From Domibacillus indicus (GTDB taxonomy: Bacteria > Bacillota > Bacilli > Bacillales > Domibacillaceae), in assembly GCF_000970685.1 (NCBI RefSeq), contig NZ_LAJB01000012.1, forward strand, positions 1 to 64,000: a DNA stretch of 64,000 nucleotides, given 5' to 3'. Positions 1 to 7,430 of this stretch are shown here, in pieces (the stretch's first letter is position 1; each line of letters starts with the position of its first letter). Both the position numbers and the translations under genes were made by a program. The notes under the pieces are model-generated. The model made no database searches, was not told the DNA's origin, and saw nothing but the letters and a program-made list of their open reading frames with translations.

Positions 1-144
1 AGGCATCTTTTTTATTGATTGAATGAAGGACCTGCGGTACACACATACTTTCTAATGAGATGAATAAAATGAAAGGTCTTTTGAGGAGCAGAGTAAAAGC
101 TGGGACGATTGCAGCTCCAGGGAAACAATGAGGGAGGTGAAGGG

Positions 145-945
145 ATGGAAGTGCTCAGGCAAATGCTGGCCCGCTTTTTCAGCGAGCGCTTTTATGACCA
201 GGCAGCGCAGACTGCATACTATTTGTTATTGTCCGCTGTGCCGTTTATTATCTTTATGCTTTCCTTAATCAGCTTTTTTCCCATTAATCAAGCAGCTATC
301 CTTGAGTTTGTCCGTCCTTATGCACCGGGTGAATCCTTTTCCCTGATTGAAAAAAACGTTAGAGCCGTTCTGTCGGCGGAGAAGGAAGAAATCCTGTCAC
401 TGAGCCTGGTGTCAACCTTCTGGCTGTCCTCAATGGCTGTACAGTCGCTTGGAAGATCACTGAATGATGCAAATGGTATTGCGAGGGACCTGCCGTTTTG
501 GAAAGGCCTTTTGCGCGACTTCGGTGTTACGCTTATTTTCATGGTAATTGTACCAATGTCCCTTGTTATTCCGCTGGTAGAGAGGTTTTTAAGAGAGCTG
601 ATCGCAAAGTCGGATACAATTGAATATTGGGCCGGCTGGCTTGGCAGCTGGTCAGCTGCCCGCTGGGGGCTTGGAACATTATTTTTAGTGGCATTCTTTA
701 TCGCCTTTTATAAAATAGTGCCGAATGAGCGGCAGACTGTTCAATTTGTCCTGCCGGGTGCGCTGTTTGCTTCGCTCGGCTGGCAGGTGGTCTCCTGGCT
801 GTTTGGCACGTATGCCTCCATGTTCAGCTACACCCGCTTATACGGGCAGCTGTCAGGGATTATCGTTCTCGTCCTCTGGTTTTATTTAACAGCGGTTGTG
901 ATTTTGCTTGGCGGGCTGCTCAATGCGGAAAATGCCCGCCGCTAG
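145..945 (+). CDS. YihY/BrkB-family inner membrane protein
   Basis: A multi-pass membrane protein of the YihY/virulence factor BrkB family, formerly mislabelled ribonuclease BN. About six hydrophobic segments are visible. The family-typical N-terminal QTAYYLLLSAVPF run comes shortly after the start, and a Gly-rich C-terminal segment (ILLGGLLNAENARR) closes the protein. The frame is open from a TTG at 109. I chose ATG 145 because GGAGGTGA at 133-140 sits at the right distance, giving 266 residues. The function of the family is not established; a transport or envelope role is inferred. Its neighbour downstream is convergent. Confidence 0.85.
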   Translation: MEVLRQMLARFFSERFYDQAAQTAYYLLLSAVPFIIFMLSLISFFPINQAAILEFVRPYAPGESFSLIEKNVRAVLSAEKEEILSLSLVSTFWLSSMAVQSLGRSLNDANGIARDLPFWKGLLRDFGVTLIFMVIVPMSLVIPLVERFLRELIAKSDTIEYWAGWLGSWSAARWGLGTLFLVAFFIAFYKIVPNERQTVQFVLPGALFASLGWQVVSWLFGTYASMFSYTRLYGQLSGIIVLVLWFYLTAVVILLGGLLNAENARR

Positions 946-977
946 AAGGTTCCTAATAAGTATGGAGTCTTCTTTTT

Positions 978-1385
978 TTACAGTCGATTCAATTTTTCGT
1001 TCATTCGGCGAGCTTCTCTTTTAAAGTAAAAGTAAAAGCTGAGCCAGATAATCACGTAAATCAGCAAAAAGACAAGAACAGCGAACAGAGCGCTTTGAAG
1101 ATTAAAAGGAACCCAGCCAATGGTGAAGGCCAGAACGAAATACGGACAGGCAGCGGCGAAGAAGTGCAGGGCGGTCTGCTGGATAAGCCGAAGAGACTGA
1201 ATTTCAAAGAAAAGAGGAGTCACAGCAAAAAGCCAGCCGCAAAGCATAAAGCCAATCGCATTTTTTACGAAAAGACTGCCATTTAAGCTTTCCTGTCCCG
1301 TCCAAACGGCTGCAAAGACAGCAAGCGTCATCAAGAAGGCTCCGAAAAAAACGCCGGCTGCGCCTTGTAATAGAAATCGTTTCAT
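978..1385 (-). CDS. DUF3021 family membrane protein
   Basis: A 135-residue protein with four predicted membrane segments, a short N-terminus (MKRFLLQGAAG) and a basic C-terminal tail (FKREARRMNEKL). This size and layout match DUF3021 proteins, which are usually encoded directly after a small LytTR regulator and are thought to act as its membrane partner or inhibitor. Here its start overlaps the stop of the upstream LytTR gene by 4 bases, so the two are translationally coupled. It is the last gene of the ATPase-permease-LytTR-DUF3021 operon. The inhibitory role is family knowledge, not visible in the sequence. Confidence 0.8.
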   Translation of the reverse strand: MKRFLLQGAAGVFFGAFLMTLAVFAAVWTGQESLNGSLFVKNAIGFMLCGWLFAVTPLFFEIQSLRLIQQTALHFFAAACPYFVLAFTIGWVPFNLQSALFAVLVFLLIYVIIWLSFYFYFKREARRMNEKLNRL

Positions 1386-1840
1386 TTGTTTTTCCCCCTA
1401 TTCAGGTTAAGCGCTTCTTTAATATGGCTGACGTAATGGCGGGAGACATATTCTTTAGCGCCCGATTTAAAGTAAACACAAAGTGTTCCATTAAAAGAAG
1501 CTTCAAAGCGGCTTAGCTCGTGCAAATTGGCAATCACCGATTTTGACAGGCGGACAAATCTTGAAGCCGGCAGCATTTTCTCAAGCTCATACAGCTTTTC
1601 TTTTAATTTAAAGGCCCCCTCATCTGTTACTGCGATTACCGATTCTTCCGCGGTGTGAAAATAGTGAATGGACGCCGGCTTTAAAATATGCTGCATGTCG
1701 CCATTTCTGCCAACGAGAAACTCTGTTTCCCGTCCTTTCAAAAAATCCAGAATCTCCTTAATATCTTCATCGATTTCCCTGCAGTGAATCGTTACTTTTG
1801 TTTGCTCGTGGTCACTGTCAATATCAAGCGATACTTTCAC
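1382..1840 (-). CDS. LytTR-family transcriptional regulator without receiver domain
   Basis: A 152-residue protein with a C-terminal LytTR DNA-binding domain (about residues 45-148). The signature blocks are a Y-F/H-T-A-E-E strand, the segment LPASRFVRLSKSVIANL, and a terminal YVSRHYVSHIKEAL helix. There is no phospho-receiver domain, so activity is probably set by the co-encoded DUF3021 membrane protein. The frame is open to 1957, but GTG 1840 has AAGGAGG at 1849-1855, eight bases upstream, and the extra N-terminal residues look non-coding. It lies 61 bases after the ABC permease gene. LytTR-like sites ahead of the operon at 3421-3468 suggest autoregulation. Confidence 0.85.
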   Translation of the reverse strand: MKVSLDIDSDHEQTKVTIHCREIDEDIKEILDFLKGRETEFLVGRNGDMQHILKPASIHYFHTAEESVIAVTDEGAFKLKEKLYELEKMLPASRFVRLSKSVIANLHELSRFEASFNGTLCVYFKSGAKEYVSRHYVSHIKEALNLNRGKNK

Positions 1841-1901
1841 AAACAAAACCTCCTTGCCGAATAGTGTTATACAAGTTGAATAAGTGATTTCACATATTAT
1901 T

Positions 1902-2642
1902 TTACACTTTTTTCCGGCCAGGCAGAGACAGAATAATACACGATCCAACAAAAACAAAGCTCAAAAAAGAAACGGCTGTCCAGGTGCTGCTGTTCCAGGC
2001 AAGCTGCCCGTTCCAGACATCAATAAATAAATGGTTCATATGATACATTGGGTTTGCCCTGGCTGCAGCCTGCACAAAATCAGGCATCATGTTAACCGGA
2101 AAAGAAAAGTCGCCGGTTATCATTACAACTTGAAAACAAATAATGGAAAACACGAGAGCGCTCTTCATATTTTTGAAAAACGAGTAAACAGCAGAAGCAG
2201 CAGTCATCATAACAGCGTTGAGCAGCAAAAACAGCGTATATGCAACAGCAAGCTGTACAGGCTTCAAGGATAAGTCATAAAGGAAAAAACCGATCGCATG
2301 AATGAACAGAAAGCCAAAGCTTGTAATGATAATCGATTTTAAAACACTGGATATAAGCAGGGTTTTAGACGAAACCGGTGAAAGCAGAATGCGCTTCTCC
2401 ACTCCCTCCGACCGGCTGGCAACCTGGTCGAATCCAAAAGCGAAAAAAATAACGGTGAATGCAATCAGCAGCACAAAGGATGGCGTGGCCATATCTGCAT
2501 AAGACAGACCGGAATAAGTGCTTTCTTTAAAGAGCTGGCCTAAAAAAATATAGGTTGCCGGCGGAACGAGCAGTGAAAACACCACATAGAAGATTTCCCG
2601 GAAAAACATCAGCAAATCATATTTAAGCTGGGTGGCAATCAT
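1902..2642 (-). CDS. ABC-2 type transporter permease
   Basis: A 246-residue integral membrane protein with six hydrophobic segments, the layout of ABC-2 type permeases that export drugs, lipids or peptides. An N-terminal cytoplasmic stretch (MIATQLKYDLLMFFREIF) leads into the first membrane helix. The start ATG 2642 overlaps the stop of the ATPase gene by 4 bases, so the two almost certainly form one transporter. The substrate cannot be read from the sequence. Linkage to a LytTR/DUF3021 pair is typical of exporters induced by envelope stress or by an exported peptide. Confidence 0.85.
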   Translation of the reverse strand: MIATQLKYDLLMFFREIFYVVFSLLVPPATYIFLGQLFKESTYSGLSYADMATPSFVLLIAFTVIFFAFGFDQVASRSEGVEKRILLSPVSSKTLLISSVLKSIIITSFGFLFIHAIGFFLYDLSLKPVQLAVAYTLFLLLNAVMMTAASAVYSFFKNMKSALVFSIICFQVVMITGDFSFPVNMMPDFVQAAARANPMYHMNHLFIDVWNGQLAWNSSTWTAVSFLSFVFVGSCIILSLPGRKKV

Positions 2643-3376
2643 GACACACTCTCCTCTGAAGAAGGCACATTTTGAAGGTAATAATCATTCATCGACTGAT
2701 AACCGGAAGCGATGATCCGCCTCACTGTATCAAATTGCTTTGTCCGTCCATTCTCAATCAGCATCACCTTGTCGCAAAAGCGCTCTACTTCATCCATTGA
2801 ATGGGTGGTAAGAATAACCGTTCCTCCTGCTTTCTGATTATAATGCTGAATATACGCCCAGAGTGTCTGGCGCATATGCGGATCAAGACCGGTTGTCGGT
2901 TCATCAAGAATGAGCAGCTTCGGTTTGGACAAAAAAGCAATGGCGAGGCTTACTTTTTGTTTCCAGCCGCCCGACAATTTTTCAAAATATGTTTTTCGGT
3001 GAGAAGCAAGGCTAAAGTCTGCAATCATCTGCTCGATGCTTACATCGGATTGATAATACGCTTTAAATAAGCGGAGCAGCTCTTCTACCTTTAGTGATTT
3101 ATAAAACTGTGTCGGCTGAAGGACAGCGGAAATATTTCTGCGAAGCTCATCTAAAGCGGCGCCGTGCGCTTCTTCAATATTTTTGCCGAACAGCCGCACT
3201 TTCCCCTGATCAAAGGATTTCAACGTCATAATGATTTCAAGAAAAGTTGATTTGCCGGCGCCATTTTTTCCGATCACGCCAATAATTTCCCCGGCGTGTG
3301 CCTCAAAATGGATGCCTTTTAATACGTGGCGGTTTCCATACGATTTATGAAGGTTCTGCACTTCCACAACGTTCAT
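2639..3376 (-). CDS. ABC transporter ATP-binding protein
   Basis: A 245-residue ATPase subunit that would power the permease encoded next to it. Walker A is GKNGAGKST near residue 38, the signature is LSGGWKQK, and Walker B is LLILDEPTTGLDP followed by the H-loop THSMDE. The frame is open to 3439. ATG 3376 (MNVVEVQNLHKSYG) is chosen because GGGGGAGAAACA precedes it and the upstream residues are not conserved in type. The signature has Trp where Gln is usual (LSGGWKQ), which occurs in DrrA/CcmA-like export ATPases. A TATACT -10 lies at 3407-3412 on this strand. Confidence 0.9.
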   Translation of the reverse strand: MNVVEVQNLHKSYGNRHVLKGIHFEAHAGEIIGVIGKNGAGKSTFLEIIMTLKSFDQGKVRLFGKNIEEAHGAALDELRRNISAVLQPTQFYKSLKVEELLRLFKAYYQSDVSIEQMIADFSLASHRKTYFEKLSGGWKQKVSLAIAFLSKPKLLILDEPTTGLDPHMRQTLWAYIQHYNQKAGGTVILTTHSMDEVERFCDKVMLIENGRTKQFDTVRRIIASGYQSMNDYYLQNVPSSEESVS

Positions 3377-3420
3377 TGTTTCTCCCCCGTTTCTCTTGAT
3401 ACGTACAGTATAAAAGAGAA

Positions 3421-3468
3421 ACAAACGGCCGGCATTCAAATCCCGCTAACATGCAAAGGATGAACGGT
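3421..3468 (-). promoter_or_regulatory. Candidate LytTR-binding repeats ahead of the ABC operon
   Basis: On the minus strand, ACCGTTCAT (3460-3468) fits the LytTR half-site pattern [TA][AC][CA]GTTN[AG][TG] completely. GCCGTTTGT (3421-3429) fits 8 of 9 positions. The second lies just upstream of the -10 TATACT at 3407-3412, and no good -35 is visible, as expected for an activator-dependent promoter. The 39-base spacing is not the classic 21-22, so this is a suggestion only. Confidence 0.35.
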
Positions 3469-3497
3469 CACCGGCCGGGAAGAAAAGGTAACCTGCA

Positions 3498-4058
3498 TTA
3501 CGAATTGTCACTTAAAAAAGACAGGCACGTTAAATAATGCGTATTCAAGTAGTCCTGCTTTGTTAAACCTGCTGCCTGGGAAAATCCTTCGTCAAGCAGC
3601 TCTTCAAACTCCTCCTCCGTTTCAAAGAAGTGGACAAGCAGCGCCGAGTTTGCCTCCATTGGCAGTGCCAGGCCAATTACATGGGTATATTCGCTTTGAA
3701 TGCGAAGCTTATTTCCGTTGCTCCAGCCGGTAAATGTGTTTTCTGCAGTCCGGCTCCCGGCAAAAACAAATGGCTGCTTCCATTGTTCCAGTATGTTTTG
3801 AATAACAGGTTTCACTGTAAGAGCGAGCTGTTCTTCGATATAATGGAGCCACAAAGAATAGTCTTGAAGCATCGCGTGCCATTCATCAATGGCTGCTTCC
3901 ACTGCGTCGTGTGTCACATATGTACTTAAAAGCGGAATCCATGTACGGTAGAGCTGTTCCAGTTTATGCTGGTCTGCGTGCTGTTCAATAAAGCCTGGAA
4001 ATCCGCCGAGAATCGCAGCCAGCTCACGTTTATGAAGAGAAGCAGCTGTCAATATCAA
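3498..4058 (-). CDS. Hypothetical protein, 186 residues
   Basis: I do not recognise this protein. It is soluble, acidic and rich in Glu and Leu, with no signal peptide or membrane segment. It contains several aromatic clusters (EWHAMLQDYSLWLHYIEEQL). Coding character is supported by its length, by a GGGGG-containing ribosome site just upstream and by placement between two recognisable genes. The start is TTG 4058 or TTG 4052; the latter has better spacing from the GGGGG. It is divergent from the DHFR-like gene with only about 40 bases between them, so the promoters must be close or overlapping. Confidence 0.6.
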   Translation of the reverse strand: MILTAASLHKRELAAILGGFPGFIEQHADQHKLEQLYRTWIPLLSTYVTHDAVEAAIDEWHAMLQDYSLWLHYIEEQLALTVKPVIQNILEQWKQPFVFAGSRTAENTFTGWSNGNKLRIQSEYTHVIGLALPMEANSALLVHFFETEEEFEELLDEGFSQAAGLTKQDYLNTHYLTCLSFLSDNS

Positions 4059-4100
4059 AACCCCCTTTTTAAACTGATTATACGGGAGAGGATGAGAAAG

Positions 4101-4610
4101 ATGGGCAAAAAAATTCTTTATATTGCGGCGAGTCTGGACGGGTACATTGCAGGAGAAGACGGCTCGGTGGGCTGGCTGGATGAAGTGGAAGGAGACGGAG
4201 GAGATAATGGCTATCAGGCTTTCTATGAAACCATTGATTCGCTTCTTATGGGACGCAGCACCTATGAAAAAGTAATGGAGCTGACCGATGATTTTCCTTA
4301 TTCCGGGAAGAAGTGCTACGTGCTGTCGAAGAAGTTAAAAGGCCAGACCGAGCATGTCACGTTTACGAATGAACCGCTCCAGGAAGTGCTGGCACGGGCA
4401 GAGGGAAACGTCTGGATTGTCGGCGGGGGCAAGGTAGTCAAAGACTGTCTTGCCTATAATTTGCTTGATGATGTGTATATTACAGTCATTCCCAAAGTAT
4501 TGGGCGGCGGTATACCTTTGTTTCCCATAGGAACGAAAGCAGATCTTTCACTCGTCAGTGCAGAAAAAATCGGCGATATGGTATCCATTCACTATAAGCG
4601 AAAGGACTGA
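4101..4610 (+). CDS. DHFR-like reductase (RibD C-terminal domain family)
   Basis: A 169-residue protein of the dihydrofolate reductase/RibD C-terminal superfamily, similar in type to Bacillus YyaP/YwjB. Visible signatures are ILYIAASLDGYIAGEDGSVGWL at the N-terminus, LLMGRSTYEKV, the NADPH-binding VWIVGGGKVVKDCL, and a C-terminal VLGGGIPLF. These proteins bind NADPH, but their real substrate is usually unknown and they are distinct from true FolA. ATG 4101 has GGGAGAGG at 4084-4091; the in-frame ATG 4092 is too close to it. The stop lies 4 bases before the next start, so it probably shares a transcript with the sugar dehydrogenase. Confidence 0.85.
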   Translation: MGKKILYIAASLDGYIAGEDGSVGWLDEVEGDGGDNGYQAFYETIDSLLMGRSTYEKVMELTDDFPYSGKKCYVLSKKLKGQTEHVTFTNEPLQEVLARAEGNVWIVGGGKVVKDCLAYNLLDDVYITVIPKVLGGGIPLFPIGTKADLSLVSAEKIGDMVSIHYKRKD

Positions 4611-4614
4611 CACA

Positions 4615-5628
4615 ATGGCGAAAAAGTGGCTGGCCGCGCTTGTATTGCTGGCAGGATGCGGAGCGCAGGAATCGGAGCAAAAAGAACAGGCAGCGGAAGA
4701 AGAAAGAATTGAGGCAGAAGCGCAGGGTTTACATGTTCCATGGTCGATTGAGCAGGCTCAGGATGTATTTTATATTTCCGAAAGGCCGGGAACGATTGCC
4801 CGGGTGGAAAATGGACAAGTAGAGCATCAGCAGGTGAATTTGAATGCGCCGCTATCCGAAACGGCAGAAACCGGCCTGCTCGGGTTTGTGCTGAAGCCTG
4901 ACTTTAGTGAGTCAAAGGAAGCGTATGCTTACTATACGTATGACAAAGACGGAAAGCCGTATAACCGGATTGTCGTGCTGAAGCTGGAGGGCTCACAGTG
5001 GGATGAAACAAAAATTGTTCTTGATGGCATTGAATCCGGAAATGTCCACCACGGCGGCCGTCTGGAATTTGGACCGGACGGAGCGTTATATGCCGCGATT
5101 GGCGATGCCTCCAATCCACAAGCTGCCCAGGACCCTGAATCATTAAATGGAAAAATAATTCGAATTGCTGAATCAGGAGAAGCCGCTGTTTACAGTCTGG
5201 GCCACCGGAATCCGCAGGGCATTGCCTGGTCGGATGACGGGGTAATGTATGCCTCCGAGCATGGGCAGTCGGCAAATGATGAAATCAATTTTATTGAAGA
5301 AGGCAGCAACTACGGCTGGCCGCTGATTGAAGGAACGGAAGAAGCAGAAGGGCTGCAGGCTCCGCTTGTGACATCAGGGAGTGATGAAACGTGGGCCCCG
5401 TCCGGCATGGTCTGGCATAAGGGTAAATTGTATGCCGCTTCTCTCCGTGGAGAATCCATTTTGGAAATTGATCCTGAAACAGGTGAGACCGCCCAAAAAG
5501 TAGAAGGCCATGGACGTATTCGGGATGTTTTTTCTGATGGCAGGAGCTTATATTTTGTCACCAATAATACAGACGGACGTGGAACCCCTGCAGAACGCGA
5601 TGACAAGCTGTACCGGATTTTAAATTAA
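4615..5628 (+). CDS. Lipoprotein glucose/sorbosone dehydrogenase-like (PQQ-type beta-propeller)
   Basis: A 337-residue secreted lipoprotein. The signal MAKKWLAALVLLAGC ends in a lipobox with the lipidated Cys at residue 15, followed by a charged Glu-rich linker. The rest matches the GSDH/YliI beta-propeller family: VPWSIEQAQ, VHHGGRLEFGPDGALYAAIGD, LGHRNPQGIAW, SEHGQSANDEINFIEEGSNYGWP and a late APSGM block. Family members oxidise aldose sugars using PQQ, but many lack proven activity and no PQQ biosynthesis genes are in this window. AAAGGA at 4601-4606 decides ATG 4615, as does the lipobox. Confidence 0.85.
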   Translation: MAKKWLAALVLLAGCGAQESEQKEQAAEEERIEAEAQGLHVPWSIEQAQDVFYISERPGTIARVENGQVEHQQVNLNAPLSETAETGLLGFVLKPDFSESKEAYAYYTYDKDGKPYNRIVVLKLEGSQWDETKIVLDGIESGNVHHGGRLEFGPDGALYAAIGDASNPQAAQDPESLNGKIIRIAESGEAAVYSLGHRNPQGIAWSDDGVMYASEHGQSANDEINFIEEGSNYGWPLIEGTEEAEGLQAPLVTSGSDETWAPSGMVWHKGKLYAASLRGESILEIDPETGETAQKVEGHGRIRDVFSDGRSLYFVTNNTDGRGTPAERDDKLYRILN

Positions 5629-5659
5629 AGCCGCTCTTTGCAAAACAAGCATAATTCAG

Positions 5660-5690
5660 GCCGCAGGCAGATTAGTTGCGGCTCTTCTTA
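5660..5690 (+). terminator. Possible terminator after the sugar dehydrogenase
   Basis: GCCGCA (5660-5665) can pair with TGCGGC (5677-5682), followed by TCTTCTTATTTCC. The stem is short and the T-tract is interrupted, so it would be a moderate terminator. Confidence 0.45.
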
Positions 5691-5725
5691 TTTCCTCCTA
5701 CTCTAAAGAAAAGGAGTGGAGAACG

Positions 5726-6400
5726 ATGAAAGTAGAAATTTGGTCTGACTTTGCATGCCCGTTTTGTTATATAGGCAAGCGCCGGTTTGAGCAGGCGGCT
5801 GCACAGTTTGATGGAAATATAAAAGCAGAATTCCGCAGTTTTGAGCTTGATCCACAGGCCCCGCGCAAATCAGAAGAAAACGTGCACAGCGCACTGGCGA
5901 AAAAATACGGTATGACACGGGAAAAAGCAAAAGCCATGAATGACCAGCTGGCCGAGCAGGCAAAAGAAGCCGGCTTAGAATACAACATGGACACATTGAT
6001 TTTAGCGAATACACATGATGCCCACCGCCTGGCTCATTTTGCCAGGGAAACAGGAAAAATGAATGAATTTACCGAGCGGGTCTTCAAAGCCTATTTTACA
6101 GAATCCGGGCATATCGCAGATTTTGATTTACTGTCACAGCTGGCAGAAGAAACGGGGCTGGACAAAGAAGAAGCGATGGATGTCTTGAAAAGCAGCAAAT
6201 ACAGCAGCCGCGTCCGGGACGATCAGGAAGAAGCCCGCGAGATTGGAATAGAGGGGGTACCGTTTTTTGTGTTTAACGAAAAATATGCAGTCTCGGGTGC
6301 CCAGTCTGTCGAAGCGTTTAAACAAGTACTGGAAAAAGTCGCTGCGGACGAGCGGGTAATCGCTGAAAAAACAGAATGGTGCGATGGAGACGGCTGTTGA
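5726..6400 (+). CDS. DsbA-family (FrnE-like) thiol oxidoreductase
   Basis: A 224-residue cytoplasmic thioredoxin-fold protein of the DsbA/FrnE family (PF01323). The active site CPFC is at residues 11-14 (WSDFACPFCYIGKRRF). The helical insertion contains ANTHDAHRLAHFARETG, which is typical of 2-hydroxychromene-isomerase/FrnE relatives. The cis-Pro loop is EGVPFFVFN. There is no signal peptide, so it works in the cytoplasm, probably in thiol redox or stress chemistry. AAAGGAGTGGAGAACG precedes the ATG. Its stop codon overlaps the -35 box of the promoter for the downstream antiterminator gene. Confidence 0.9.
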   Translation: MKVEIWSDFACPFCYIGKRRFEQAAAQFDGNIKAEFRSFELDPQAPRKSEENVHSALAKKYGMTREKAKAMNDQLAEQAKEAGLEYNMDTLILANTHDAHRLAHFARETGKMNEFTERVFKAYFTESGHIADFDLLSQLAEETGLDKEEAMDVLKSSKYSSRVRDDQEEAREIGIEGVPFFVFNEKYAVSGAQSVEAFKQVLEKVAADERVIAEKTEWCDGDGC

Positions 6401-6425
6401 CAGTGAAGATTGAATATGGTAAAAA
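6397..6425 (+). promoter_or_regulatory. Sigma-A promoter for the licT-like gene
   Basis: A perfect -35 TTGACA at 6397-6402 and a -10 TAAAAA at 6420-6425 are separated by 17 bases. It begins inside the stop codon of the DsbA-family gene and leads directly into the cre and RAT elements. Confidence 0.6.
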
Positions 6426-6428
6426 AGT

Positions 6429-6442
6429 AGTAAGCGTTTCCA
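6429..6442 (+). promoter_or_regulatory. cre-like site at the start of the licT leader
   Basis: AGTAAGCGTTTCCA matches the CcpA consensus TGWAANCGNTNWCA at 12 of 14 positions. It covers the expected transcription start, so CcpA bound here would repress the antiterminator gene. Confidence 0.45.
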
Positions 6443-6458
6443 AAAAGAACGAAAATCA

Positions 6459-6486
6459 GGATTGTTACTGGTAGGCAGGCAAAACC
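6459..6486 (+). promoter_or_regulatory. Ribonucleic antiterminator (RAT) for a LicT/SacT-type protein
   Basis: This 28-base element starts GGATTGTTACTG and ends GCAGGCAAAACC, the hallmark of BglG/LicT-class RAT hairpins. Its last bases overlap the left arm of the terminator at 6485-6535, so binding of the antiterminator would block termination. It lies in the leader of the licT-like gene itself. Confidence 0.9.
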
Positions 6487-6535
6487 TGAATTTGTGCTGG
6501 ATGTGTATTTCCGGTGGACAAATTCGGGTTTTTTT
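6485..6535 (+). terminator. RAT-controlled leader terminator
   Basis: CCTGAATTTG (6485-6494) pairs with CAAATTCGGG (6519-6528) with one G-U pair, followed by seven T residues. It shares two bases with the RAT and is mutually exclusive with it. The default outcome is premature termination before the licT-like coding region. Confidence 0.85.
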
Positions 6536-6568
6536 GTTTCCAATAAGGCGGAGGTGTGATGGAAGCAG

Positions 6569-7429
6569 ATGGAGATTAAGAAGGTATTTAATAATAATGT
6601 CGTGCTCACTCAAAATAACAAAGGGCAGGAAATGGTCGTCATGGGGCGCGGGCTCGCGTTTCAAAAAAAAGCCGGTGAAATGGTCGAGCCTGATAAAGTA
6701 GAAAAAACATTTGTTCTCGACAACCGGGGAGTATCCGACAAAATTGGCGAGCTTTTGCGGGAAGTGCCGGAAGAGTATTTAGCCATTGCAGACCGGATTA
6801 TTTCAATGGCAAAAAACAAACTCGGCTCCGGCATGGACGATTACGTATACGTAGCGCTGATGGATCACATCAGCTTTGCGGTTACACGCCACAAGCAGGG
6901 AATGGTATTGCGTAACGCCCTTATTTGGGAAATAAAAAAATATTATCAAGAAGAATTTCAAATCGGGCTGCGGGCGCTCGATGTAATTGAAGAAGTTGCA
7001 GGCATCCGGATGGAAGAAGATGAAGCGGCGTCCATTGCCCTTCATCTCGTCAACAGCCGGGTATCCGGTGAAGGGCTGGATTCAGCCGTTCAAATTGTCA
7101 AGGTCGTTAATGATACGCTGAACATTGTAAAATATCATTATAAGATGGAGCTTGACGAAACATCTATCAATTACGAGAGATTCCTAACACATCTGCGCTT
7201 CTTTGCTATCCGCCTTGTCCGCCGTGAAAAGACAGAAGCAGTGCCCGGTGATGATTTCATGTTTACGCAGGTACAGGCCCGGTATCCTGAAGCATTCGCC
7301 TGCAGTGAAAAAGTGGCAGCCTATGTGGAAAAAACATTTAACTGGCCGGTGTCAAACGATGAAAAAGTATATTTGACGATTCATATCCATCGTGTTACTT
7401 CAAGGCAGGAGCTAAACCGGCAGGGCTAG
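6569..7429 (+). CDS. licT: LicT/BglG-family transcription antiterminator
   Basis: A 286-residue antiterminator with the CAT RNA-binding domain at residues 1-55 (FNNNVVLTQNNKGQEMVVMGRG, LAFQKKAGE) and two PTS regulation domains (about 65-170 and 175-282). These carry the phosphorylatable His positions in DHISFAVTRHKQG, ALHLVNSR, HLRFFAIRL and TIHIHRV. In the family, phosphorylation by HPr and by a sugar EIIB sets RNA binding. GGAGGTG at 6550-6556 is twelve bases from ATG 6569, which is long. Its leader holds a RAT and terminator, so it should control itself. No PTS permease or beta-glucosidase lies nearby, which is unusual for this family. Confidence 0.92.
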   Translation: MEIKKVFNNNVVLTQNNKGQEMVVMGRGLAFQKKAGEMVEPDKVEKTFVLDNRGVSDKIGELLREVPEEYLAIADRIISMAKNKLGSGMDDYVYVALMDHISFAVTRHKQGMVLRNALIWEIKKYYQEEFQIGLRALDVIEEVAGIRMEEDEAASIALHLVNSRVSGEGLDSAVQIVKVVNDTLNIVKYHYKMELDETSINYERFLTHLRFFAIRLVRREKTEAVPGDDFMFTQVQARYPEAFACSEKVAAYVEKTFNWPVSNDEKVYLTIHIHRVTSRQELNRQG

Positions 7430-7430
7430 T

